A DNA stretch of 41,368 nucleotides from an uncultured Ruminococcus sp. (lineage in GTDB: Bacteria; Bacillota; Clostridia; Oscillospirales; Ruminococcaceae), in assembly GCF_937915125.1 (NCBI RefSeq), contig NZ_CALDMP010000095.1, positions 1 through 41,368 of the forward strand, given 5' to 3'. Position 1 is the first letter of the stretch. Every line of letters starts with the position of its first letter. The translations under genes were made by a program, and so were the position numbers. The notes under the pieces were generated by a model. It ran no database searches and was not told the DNA's origin. It worked only from the letters and a program-made list of their open reading frames with translations. Of the stretch, positions 34,592 to 41,368 are shown in pieces.

Positions 34592-34620
34592 TTGACAAAG
34601 CTCAAATTGCGTGATATAAT
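34592..34620 (+). promoter_or_regulatory. Promoter of the diguanylate cyclase gene
   Basis: Perfect TTGACA, 17 bases, TATAAT. The ~147-base leader to 34773 has a small hairpin, GGAAC-GGT-GTTCC, and a CTTCGTGG / CCAACCCTTTGGAAG region. I match it to no known riboswitch. Confidence 0.9.
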
Positions 34621-34773
34621 ATAAAATAGAACGACCGCAGAAAAACGAAGATTTCCGGGCGTGATTTTGTACACAAACGATGTAAAAATATATGATAACC
34701 CTTCGTGGAACGGTGTTCCCTGAAACCAACCCTTTGGAAGCCGAAAATGTTGCAGTAAAAAAGGAGAAATAGC

Positions 34774-35856
34774 ATGGTGCGATGGTTTGTTGAATTGAAT
34801 TTCCCTGCACTGATAATGCTTGGCTTTATGTCAGCCTTTCTGATGATGAACTCGATTTTTCAGAAAAAGATAAACAGGACTTTCGGACTGAGTCTTATCA
34901 TAACCGTTATTGAAATGATCGTCTATTTCGCCGAACTCTGGGAGGTAGAATACGGCAGTTCCGCAGCTCTATGCATATTGTATTGTGCAGTGGGCTATGC
35001 AGTCCGACCGTTGATCATATACCTCTTTGTAAAGCTGTCGCTCCGCAATGATAACACCAGCCGTTTGTTCAGATTTCTGATACTGATCCCTATGTTCCTG
35101 AATGCGCTGGCTGCTTTTTCTGCATTTTTTACAGATATTGTCTATACATACAACGATGCAAATGAATTTGTAAGAGGCCCCTTGGGTTATTTTACGCACA
35201 TCGTATGTATTTTTTACATGATATTGCTGCTGTTACTGACGGTGACCCGATTCTGCCGCAAAGACTATTCCGAAGGGCTTATCATATTTTTGATCGTGAC
35301 TGTAAACATTATCGCAATGGTAATGGAATCATTCATGGGAATGTATGGTTCAAGCAGAACCGCATATGCCCTTTCCATCGTGTTCTATTACATGTTTTTC
35401 AGCGTGGAAAGCTTTAAACGCGATCCCCTGACGAATACGCTAAACCGCCGCTGCTTTTACATTGATTCGGAAAAGCATAAAGAAGATCTTACTGCTGTGG
35501 TTTCCATCGACCTCAATAATCTGAAAAAGATAAACGATACAGAAGGCCATGCAAAGGGGGATGAAGCCATCTGTGCGACCGTAAACGCCGTAGAAAAAGC
35601 GGTCCCCAAAGGATGCATGCTTTATCGCACAGGCGGCGATGAATTCATGATTTTGTGCATAAAAACAAAACAAAGCATTGTGCAAAAAATGCTGACAGAT
35701 ATCTGCATAGAAATGAAAAAAACACCTTACACTTGCGCTCTGGGCGCCGCATATACAAATGGGGAAGATTTTGACAGCTTATGTGCCAAAGCCGATTCCG
35801 AAATGTACAAGGATAAACAGAGGTATAAAGAGAAACAAAGATGTAAAACCGCATAA
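34774..35856 (+). CDS. Membrane diguanylate cyclase (GGDEF)
   Basis: 360 residues. About seven or eight membrane spans fill the first ~215 residues, a sensor region of unknown ligand. The C-terminal GGDEF domain starts at DPLTNTLNRRCF; SIDLNNLKKINDTEGHAKGD is the metal/substrate helix and TGGDEF (287-291) the intact active site. No RxxD inhibitory site is seen just before it. It should make c-di-GMP from GTP at the membrane. AAAGGAG precedes ATG 34774. It lies upstream of, and divergent from, the pilus cluster, whose PilB has a probable c-di-GMP-binding domain. A terminator follows directly. Confidence 0.93.
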   Translation: MVRWFVELNFPALIMLGFMSAFLMMNSIFQKKINRTFGLSLIITVIEMIVYFAELWEVEYGSSAALCILYCAVGYAVRPLIIYLFVKLSLRNDNTSRLFRFLILIPMFLNALAAFSAFFTDIVYTYNDANEFVRGPLGYFTHIVCIFYMILLLLLTVTRFCRKDYSEGLIIFLIVTVNIIAMVMESFMGMYGSSRTAYALSIVFYYMFFSVESFKRDPLTNTLNRRCFYIDSEKHKEDLTAVVSIDLNNLKKINDTEGHAKGDEAICATVNAVEKAVPKGCMLYRTGGDEFMILCIKTKQSIVQKMLTDICIEMKKTPYTCALGAAYTNGEDFDSLCAKADSEMYKDKQRYKEKQRCKTA

Positions 35857-35859
35857 CAC

Positions 35860-35893
35860 AAAACCGCTGCTTTGCCCAGGCAGCGGTTTTTGT
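35860..35893 (+). terminator. Terminator after the diguanylate cyclase gene
   Basis: AAACCGCTGC pairs with GCAGCGGTTT, followed by TTTG. Confidence 0.9.
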
Positions 35894-35923
35894 TGTATCG
35901 CAGTGAAAATCTTGGAAAGCCAC

Positions 35924-35952
35924 TTGACGAATCCGGAAAAAAGTAGTACAAT
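35924..35952 (+). promoter_or_regulatory. pduL promoter
   Basis: TTGACG, 17 bases, TACAAT, about 38 bases before ATG 35990. Confidence 0.8.
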
Positions 35953-35989
35953 AAGAAAAGTAACATATATATTATTGGAGGTTATTGTC

Positions 35990-36571
35990 ATGTCTGAGAA
36001 ATTTATCGTGGAAACATCTGCGAGACACGTACATCTGACAGCGGAGGCTTTTGCAGTGCTGTTCGGCGAGGGTAAGGAACTGACAGTGAAGAAAATGCTG
36101 TCCCAGCCGGGTCAGTTCGCAAGTGAAGAGCGTGTGACCATCGTTGGCCCGAAGAAGGAACTGCCTAACGTTTCTATCCTTGGTCCGTTCCGCAGCGCAA
36201 ACCAGGTCGAGCTGTCTGCAACAGATGCACGTTCCATCGGCATTGCTGCTCCCATCCGGGAATCCGGCGATGTGGCTGGTTCCGGCGCATGTAAGATCGT
36301 TGGACCGGCAGGCGAACTGGAGATCTCTGAGGGCGTGATCGTGGCAAAGCGTCACATTCATTTCACTCCTGAAGATGCTGAAAAGTTCGGTGTCAAGGAT
36401 AAGGACGTTGTCTGGGTAAAGGTAGACACCGACGGCAGAAAGGCAATTCTGGGTGATGTGGTTTGCCGTGTTTCCCCGAGTTATGCAACTGCAATGCATA
36501 TTGATACTGACGAATCTAATGCTATTAGTGCACCGCGTGACCTGATGGGCGAGATCGTTACAGTAGACTAA
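35990..36571 (+). CDS. pduL: PduL-type phosphotransacylase
   Basis: 193 residues. Interconverts acyl-CoA and acyl-phosphate (acetyl or propanoyl). Two similar halves carry the zinc-binding histidine motifs SARHVHL and AKRHIHF, with FGEGKELTVKKMLSQPGQF in the first half. The protein begins at the catalytic domain: there is no N-terminal encapsulation helix, and no microcompartment shell genes are near. It is therefore probably a cytosolic acetate-forming enzyme, working with an acetate kinase elsewhere. ATG 35990 with TTGGAGGTT is the start; the longer frame from 35759 runs through a terminator. It is a single-gene unit between two terminators. Confidence 0.94.
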   Translation: MSEKFIVETSARHVHLTAEAFAVLFGEGKELTVKKMLSQPGQFASEERVTIVGPKKELPNVSILGPFRSANQVELSATDARSIGIAAPIRESGDVAGSGACKIVGPAGELEISEGVIVAKRHIHFTPEDAEKFGVKDKDVVWVKVDTDGRKAILGDVVCRVSPSYATAMHIDTDESNAISAPRDLMGEIVTVD

Positions 36572-36588
36572 GCGTTTTTATGGAAAAT

Positions 36589-36640
36589 AACGGCGGCTGC
36601 TATGGGGTGTATGCAGATGCTCCGGCAGCTGCCGTTTTTC
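36589..36640 (+). terminator. Terminator after pduL
   Basis: A 12-bp stem, AACGGCGGCTGC / GCAGCTGCCGTT with one wobble, followed by TTTC, directly ahead of the GH5 gene. Confidence 0.85.
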
Positions 36641-36664
36641 TGTCAATGAAGGGAGATATCAAAT

Positions 36665-38806
36665 ATGAAGCATTGGAAAAAACTTGCAGCACTTCTGCTT
36701 GCCGGTGTTATGAGCGCATCGGTTTTCACAGGCTGCGGCAGCCAGAATAACGGCAGCAGTTCCCAGAAGGAAGAATCCTCCGCAGCAGAGACATCTGCCG
36801 AGGATTCTCAGGAAACAGAAGCACCGGAGACAACGGTCGAGACAACCACGGTGCATGTCAGCCCAGTGGAAACTGTTTCCTCCACCCTGGGAACGGAGAT
36901 CACGGATATCAATGCCATTCTCGACCGGAGCAATGAGGATGCCAATAACTATAAAGCAAAGCTCAGTAACTTCATAGAAGAGGGCGATGTGGTACAGTCC
37001 TTTACCTTTATTGTGTATGCGGCAGACGGTTCTTCCAATCTGGGGAATTATAAAGGCGGCTATGGCGTTTCTGTTTCCAGCGACTGCGCCAGCGCTACAG
37101 ACGAGGGCTGGTATCAGGCAACTGACTTTGAGCAGTCCCTGAACAGTTCCTATGCGGAGTTTACCTGGAATGTTCCCACGGAGATCCAGTCCTATATTGA
37201 CCCCAACGGAGAGGTATTGTTCGGCCATTGGTGGAGCAATGTACAGCAAGTGAAGCTGTCAAGCATTGTCTGCACCTACACGCGCACCAAGGAAGTACCG
37301 GTGGATGGCACCAATTCCGTCAGCCCGGCGGCTACACTGAACTATAATAATGAAGCAGCCAAAACAGCAAAGATCCCCCTTTCTGATCTGATTGGCGAGG
37401 AAGATACGCTCCAGACTGTAACCTTTGATATCAGTGGCGGCGGTTCGCTGGGGAAATTCACTGGCGCATTTGGTGTGTCGGTGGATGAAAGTGCGGACTG
37501 CGCCACAGATAAGGGCTGGTATCAGAGCAAAAATGTCTGCATTTTTACGGATGCGTCCAGTCTGTCCCTGACATGGATTGTACCGGATGATGTGAAGGAA
37601 AGCATCGACAACGGCGGCGATATCATGCTTGGCTTCTGGTGGAGCGATCAGGCAAGCATTACCCTGAACAATGTCAGTGTACGTTACAGCAACAGCACGG
37701 GTACAACAACCCAGACAAAGCCGAAAACCGATGCCGCAGAAGCTTCCGGCAGTGCAGTACCATCTGTCTCCGGAGAAACGCCTACCAGTGAAGAAGTCAA
37801 CGCTATGACCTCAGCGCAGATCGTAGAAAATATCAAGGTGGGCTGGAATCTGGGGAATACCCTGGACAGCTATAATACCAATTCCAGCGATACAGAGACC
37901 GGCTGGGGCAATCCGAAAACGACAAAGGCAATGTTCGAAGCAGTACAGGATGCCGGCTTCAATGCTGTGCGAATCCCTGTAACCTGGGGTGAACATATGG
38001 CCGCTGATGGTACCATTGAAGCGGACTGGATGGCTCGTGTCAAGGAGGTCGTGGATTATGCCTATGACTGCGGTCTGTACGTCATTCTGAATGTGCACCA
38101 CGACGATTACCTCTGGCTGACGCCTACCAATGATAAGCTGGAAAATGACAAGGCAGTCCTGACGAATATCTGGAAACAGATCTGTGCAGAATTCCAGGAT
38201 TATGACCACCGCCTGATTTTCGAGGGTATGAACGAACCTCGTGTGGTTGGCTCTGCGGAAGAATGGACTGGCGGTACGCAGGAATCCTATGATGTTATCA
38301 ACCAGCTGTTCCAGGCATTTGTGGATACCGTCCGGGCATCCGGCGGCGCCAATACAGACCGTACCGTTATTGTGACAACCTACGCTCAGTCTGTGGAGAA
38401 AAAAGCTGTCAGTGGTTTGAAAGTACCTAATGATGACCATGTCATCGTCTCTCTGCACATTTATACGCCGTGGAAATTCTGCGGTCCGGAGGATAATCGT
38501 GCAGACTGGGGTTCCGATGCGGACAAGTCCGAGTTGGATACCACATTCCAGTACCTGGACGACACCTTTGTCAGCAAGGGTATTCCGGTGATTATTGACG
38601 AATGCGGTGCGGTCAATAAAAACGAAAACACCGCTGCACGTGCTGCATGGTACGGCTATTATATCAGCGCTGCCAAGAAACACGGCATCAAATGTTTCCT
38701 CTGGGATAACGGCGAAAAGGCAGACGGTTTCGCACTCTTCGACCGGAAAAATTGCACCTGGTACTACCCGGAGATCATTCAGGCAATTATGAATGCCGCT
38801 TCTTGA
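36665..38806 (+). CDS. GH5 endoglucanase lipoprotein with two tandem CBM-like modules
   Basis: 713 residues. The signal peptide ends in a lipobox (VFTGC), so the mature protein should be lipid-anchored outside the membrane. A Ser/Glu/Thr-rich linker leads to two homologous ~120-residue modules (~85-205 and ~215-345), each with a DxGWYQ motif and an FGHWWS/LGFWWS motif. The latter Trp pairs could bind glucan; family unassigned. The catalytic domain (~381-713) starts VGWNLGNTLDSYN, then TGWGNPKTTKAMFEA, resembling GH5 subfamily 4. Acid/base is E524 (MNEPR) and nucleophile E646 (IDECG). Activity on beta-1,4- or mixed-linkage glucans or xyloglucan is expected. There is no dockerin: it stays on the cell rather than in a cellulosome. 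GAAGGGAGAT precedes the start. Confidence 0.92.
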   Translation: MKHWKKLAALLLAGVMSASVFTGCGSQNNGSSSQKEESSAAETSAEDSQETEAPETTVETTTVHVSPVETVSSTLGTEITDINAILDRSNEDANNYKAKLSNFIEEGDVVQSFTFIVYAADGSSNLGNYKGGYGVSVSSDCASATDEGWYQATDFEQSLNSSYAEFTWNVPTEIQSYIDPNGEVLFGHWWSNVQQVKLSSIVCTYTRTKEVPVDGTNSVSPAATLNYNNEAAKTAKIPLSDLIGEEDTLQTVTFDISGGGSLGKFTGAFGVSVDESADCATDKGWYQSKNVCIFTDASSLSLTWIVPDDVKESIDNGGDIMLGFWWSDQASITLNNVSVRYSNSTGTTTQTKPKTDAAEASGSAVPSVSGETPTSEEVNAMTSAQIVENIKVGWNLGNTLDSYNTNSSDTETGWGNPKTTKAMFEAVQDAGFNAVRIPVTWGEHMAADGTIEADWMARVKEVVDYAYDCGLYVILNVHHDDYLWLTPTNDKLENDKAVLTNIWKQICAEFQDYDHRLIFEGMNEPRVVGSAEEWTGGTQESYDVINQLFQAFVDTVRASGGANTDRTVIVTTYAQSVEKKAVSGLKVPNDDHVIVSLHIYTPWKFCGPEDNRADWGSDADKSELDTTFQYLDDTFVSKGIPVIIDECGAVNKNENTAARAAWYGYYISAAKKHGIKCFLWDNGEKADGFALFDRKNCTWYYPEIIQAIMNAAS

Positions 38807-38911
38807 TGTTGTGAAAGTTAACAAAAATAATTCGTAATATATGTGGAAAACGTAGAATTTCGCTAACAGGAGAAAAAATCGCTCTGGAAACGTGCAAAAA
38901 ATCGTAAAGTA

Positions 38912-38920
38912 TGCTATAAT
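38912..38920 (+). promoter_or_regulatory. Extended -10 promoter of the cytidylate-kinase-like gene
   Basis: TGCTATAAT (extended -10) lies 42 bases before ATG 38962; the -35 is poor. Confidence 0.6.
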
Positions 38921-38961
38921 GGAAGAAAGCATTTTTTGAACCAAGAATGGAGGCATTTTAG

Positions 38962-39579
38962 ATGAGTCATCGAATCATTACAATTGAAAGAGAATATGCA
39001 AGCGGCGGCCGTGAAATCGGCGAACTGGTGGCGCAGCGCCTGGGAATCCCGTGCTATAACCGGGAAATCCTGAAAATGGCATCGGAGCGCTGCAACGTTT
39101 CTATGGAATATCTGGAGACAGCAGAAGAGGCTGCACCGAAGAGCTTTTTGTATACACTGATGCTGACTTCCAGCCCCACACGCACCATTGAGGAAAATCT
39201 GCCCTTGTCAGATAAGGTATATATCATTGAAACGAATATCATCCGGGAACTGGCAGAAAAAGGTGACTGCGTCATTGTGGGCCGCTGTGCTAGCTATATC
39301 CTGCGTGATCTGGAGAACCTGTTCAATGTGTTTATCTATGCGGACACAAAGTCCCGCTCAGAGCGTGCTGTGAAGGAATATCAGGTCGACCCGCGCCGGG
39401 TGGAGGCAATGCTCCGCAAGACCGACAAGCGCCGTGAAACGTTTTACAGCATCAATACCGGCGGCAATTGGTACGACAAATCCAATTATGACCTGTGCCT
39501 GAACAGTGGTGCCCTGGGACTGGAACTGTGTGCAGAACTGATCGTGGACACGGTGAAGAAAACGATTTATCAGCAGTGA
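38962..39579 (+). CDS. Cytidylate kinase-like family protein
   Basis: 205 residues, matching the cytidylate kinase-like (AAA-type P-loop) family seen widely in Clostridia. The N terminus has IEREYASGGREIGELVAQRL, with a glycine-rich loop that replaces a classical Walker A. VIVGRCASYIL is the middle conserved stretch, and DKRRETFYSI the lid arginines. True CMP kinase activity is not proven for this branch. ATGGAGG precedes ATG 38962. It is a single-gene unit upstream of an inverted-repeat element. Confidence 0.85.
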   Translation: MSHRIITIEREYASGGREIGELVAQRLGIPCYNREILKMASERCNVSMEYLETAEEAAPKSFLYTLMLTSSPTRTIEENLPLSDKVYIIETNIIRELAEKGDCVIVGRCASYILRDLENLFNVFIYADTKSRSERAVKEYQVDPRRVEAMLRKTDKRRETFYSINTGGNWYDKSNYDLCLNSGALGLELCAELIVDTVKKTIYQQ

Positions 39580-39691
39580 GAGACTTTATAATGCGAAATC
39601 CGGAAGCTCTGCTAAAATTCAGTCTTATATAAAGGAAAAGAGTATACCGGTAGACGTTTCTTGCTCCTATATAAATTATAAATCTAGTTAA

Positions 39692-39863
39692 GGCAATACC
39701 GCACAAAGATTGTGCGTCAAATGCGCCGTCAGATTTTTCGTCAGATGAAACAAAAAGCGCAGTGAATACTTTGTGTATTCACGAGCATTTTTGTGAAATA
39801 TGACGGAAAATATGCAAGCATATGACGTGCAAAGCCGCCAGGCGCTCTTTGTGCGGTGTTGCC
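39692..39863 (+). mobile_element. Complete 172-bp inverted-repeat (MITE-like) element
   Basis: Terminal inverted repeats: GGCAATACCGCACAAAGA at the left and TCTTTGTGCGGTGTTGCC at the right (one mismatch). TTAA flanks both sides and may be target duplication. The interior folds back on itself: ATTTTTCGTCA / TGACGGAAAAT and GTGAATAC / GTATTCAC around a short loop. No coding capacity. Partial copies lie at both window ends. Confidence 0.8.
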
Positions 39864-39865
39864 TT

Positions 39866-39906
39866 AAAATAACCGCCCTAAGCGAGTCGCTCAAGGCGGT
39901 TATTTT
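39866..39906. terminator. Bidirectional hairpin terminator
   Basis: AAAATAACCGCC pairs with GGCGGTTATTTT. It touches the right edge of the inverted-repeat element, which may have inserted beside it. The stem resembles the terminator of the toxin locus at 34387-34430. Confidence 0.8.
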
Positions 39907-39924
39907 CGTTTCTTTCGTGCACCC

Positions 39925-39953
39925 TTGACAATCTGCGTGAACTTCGGTATACT
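39925..39953 (+). promoter_or_regulatory. mnmA promoter
   Basis: TTGACA, 17 bases, TATACT, 57 bases before ATG 40011. Confidence 0.85.
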
Positions 39954-40010
39954 TGTATTTGAGCAATAAAAGAATCACTGAAATAAATGACACTGTACAA
40001 GGAGGAACGT

Positions 40011-41090
40011 ATGAAAAAAGCATTGATTGCCATGAGCGGCGGCGTAGACAGTTCTGTTGCAGCACTGCTCATGCAGCAAAAAGGCTATGACTGCGTAGGC
40101 GCAACCATGAAACTGTTTGAAAACGAACAGGCAGGTGTCAAGCGGGAAAAAACCTGCTGTTCTCTGGATGACGTAGAGGACGCCCGGAGCGTGGCATATG
40201 GTCTGCATATGCCCTATTATGTTTTCAACTTCACCGCTAATTTCGAAAAAGAAGTCATGGATCGGTTTGTCTCCGCATACCAGCGGGGCTGGACACCCAA
40301 TCCCTGCATTGACTGCAATCGATATCTGAAATTTGAAAAGCTGTTCCTCCGCATGAAAGAAATGCAGATGGATACCATTGTCACCGGGCATTATGCAAGG
40401 GTGGCATATGACGAAGCAATCGGACGATATTTGCTCAAAAAAGGACTAGATCACAGCAAAGATCAGAGCTATGTCTTGTATAACCTAACCCAAGAGCAGC
40501 TGGCACATACACAATTCCCCGTAGGCGAACTGACCAAGCAGCAGGTACGGGAAATCGCAGAGGAAAACGGTTTTCTCAACGCCGACAAGCCTGACAGCCA
40601 GGACATCTGCTTTGTGCCGGACGGCGACTATGCCGCTTTCATTGAACGGTATACGGGAACAGTGCCCCAGCCGGGAAAGTTTCTGAATACTGCCGGAGAA
40701 ACCATTGGCACTCACCGGGGCGTGATACACTACACCATCGGTCAGCGGCGTGGACTGGGAATCTCTGCAGCACATCCTCTGTATGTCTGCCGCATTTGTC
40801 CGGAAGAAAATACCGTCACCCTGGGCGGCAGCGAGGACTTGTTCACTCAGACACTGACGGCAGTTGATGTCAATCTCATCTCCTGCGATTCCCTGCCCCA
40901 TCCCATCCAGGTACAGGCAAAGATACGCTACCGTCAGCCGGCACAACCTGCTACAGCCTGGCAGACCGAAGATGGCATCCTGCACGTGGAATTTGATGCG
41001 CCTCAGCGTGCCATTACCTGCGGACAGGCAGTGGTACTCTACGATGGGGATATCGTCATCGGCGGCGGAAGAATTGCTTCCACAAAATAA
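40011..41090 (+). CDS. mnmA: tRNA-specific 2-thiouridylase MnmA
   Basis: 359 residues, full length. Thiolates U34 of tRNA-Lys, -Glu and -Gln using persulfide sulfur and ATP. The PP-loop motif is SGGVDSS at the N terminus; catalytic cysteines are C102 (IDCN) and C200 (DICF). TIGQRRGLGI and the C-terminal beta-barrel (GGGRI end) complete the family pattern. The open frame extends upstream to 39987, but ATG 40011 with AAGGAGG at 39999-40005 is clear. It has its own promoter and terminator. Confidence 0.97.
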   Translation: MKKALIAMSGGVDSSVAALLMQQKGYDCVGATMKLFENEQAGVKREKTCCSLDDVEDARSVAYGLHMPYYVFNFTANFEKEVMDRFVSAYQRGWTPNPCIDCNRYLKFEKLFLRMKEMQMDTIVTGHYARVAYDEAIGRYLLKKGLDHSKDQSYVLYNLTQEQLAHTQFPVGELTKQQVREIAEENGFLNADKPDSQDICFVPDGDYAAFIERYTGTVPQPGKFLNTAGETIGTHRGVIHYTIGQRRGLGISAAHPLYVCRICPEENTVTLGGSEDLFTQTLTAVDVNLISCDSLPHPIQVQAKIRYRQPAQPATAWQTEDGILHVEFDAPQRAITCGQAVVLYDGDIVIGGGRIASTK

Positions 41091-41093
41091 AAC

Positions 41094-41145
41094 AAAGCCA
41101 TATTCCGATGCATGAATCAAAAAAAGTCGGAATATGGCTTTTTGT
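41094..41145 (+). terminator. Terminator after mnmA
   Basis: A 15-bp perfect stem, AAAGCCATATTCCGA / TCGGAATATGGCTTT, followed by TTG. Confidence 0.92.
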
Positions 41146-41169
41146 ACATAGAATGTATGTCGTGACACA

Positions 41170-41198
41170 TTGATTTTGAAGAAAAATTATGCTATACT
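41170..41198 (+). promoter_or_regulatory. Orphan promoter facing the right edge
   Basis: TTGATT, 17 bases, extended TGC-TATACT. No start codon with a ribosome binding site follows before the repeat at 41314. Confidence 0.6.
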
Positions 41199-41313
41199 GG
41201 TATTAGCTTTTGAATAAGAATGAGGAATATCGGTATTGCCTGCGGCGATGGATTCAGATTAAATAATACATTGATTTATAATCTGCGAGCGAAGCGAACA
41301 CCACCATTTCTAT

Positions 41314-41368
41314 GGCAACACCGCACAAAGAGCGCCTTCCGGCTTTGCACGTCATATGCTTGCATCTT
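41314..41368 (-). mobile_element. Partial copy of inverted-repeat element at the right edge
   Basis: Matches the reverse complement of the right end of 39692-39863 over 55 bases with about three differences, beginning GGCAACACCGCACAAAGA. Truncated by the window end. Confidence 0.8.

Noticed and set aside
35990..36571. Bacterial microcompartment locus suggested by pduL
   Set aside because: No shell proteins or diol/ethanolamine enzymes nearby, and the protein lacks an N-terminal encapsulation peptide.

Overview
The window looks like chromosome of a cellulolytic Ruminococcus-type bacterium (Oscillospiraceae, Clostridia). The evidence is secreted proteins with Ruminococcus-style dockerin repeats, a GH5 endoglucanase, a Gram-positive type IV pilus cluster, consensus sigma-A promoters (TTGACA-17-TATAAT) and strong AAGGAGG ribosome binding sites. 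The species is not resolved; relatives of R. champanellensis, R. flavefaciens or R. callidus would fit. Both window ends lie inside copies of one ~170-bp inverted-repeat element, so the window is probably a whole assembly contig broken at repeats.

Layout. 1-8700: branched-chain amino acid metabolism (ilvD-leuC-leuD, leuB, ilvA, ridA). It is interrupted by a small minus-strand pair (a TIGR04076-like gene and a frameshifted gene) and a DUF815 ATPase. 8850-12560: a dockerin protein with a cohesin-like body, a MATE transporter and a DUF6514-like small protein. 12520-19160 (minus strand): rarA and glyA, a zinc-ribbon membrane protein with hemW, a second dockerin-repeat protein, and amtB. 19157-19916: a long regulatory gap with an amtB promoter carrying a perfect dyad and a ~165-nt quasi-palindromic hairpin.

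19917-33900: type IV pilus region. The prepilin peptidase (plus strand) converges on a long minus-strand cluster. In transcription order this is pilA, a DUF559 nuclease-like gene embedded in REP-like repeats, pilC, pilM, pilN, pilO, three prepilin-like proteins, pilB, pilT, and a 1249-residue modular prepilin with Thr-rich linkers. pilA has a perfect consensus promoter and a structured leader. PilB carries a probable c-di-GMP-binding MshEN domain, and a GGDEF diguanylate cyclase lies just upstream, suggesting c-di-GMP control of the pili.

34190-34515: an unannotated type I toxin-antitoxin-like locus (30-residue hydrophobic peptide, antisense RNA with a perfect promoter, shared bidirectional terminator). 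34774-41368: the diguanylate cyclase, pduL, a GH5 lipoprotein with two tandem carbohydrate-binding-like modules, a cytidylate-kinase-like protein, the full inverted-repeat element, mnmA, and an orphan promoter facing the right edge.

Together, the pili (with a probable adhesive giant pilin), the dockerin proteins and the surface GH5 suggest attachment to and degradation of plant fibre. Strongest novelty candidates: the type I TA locus, the DUF559/two-hairpin repeat system inside the pilus cluster, and the giant mucin-like pilin.
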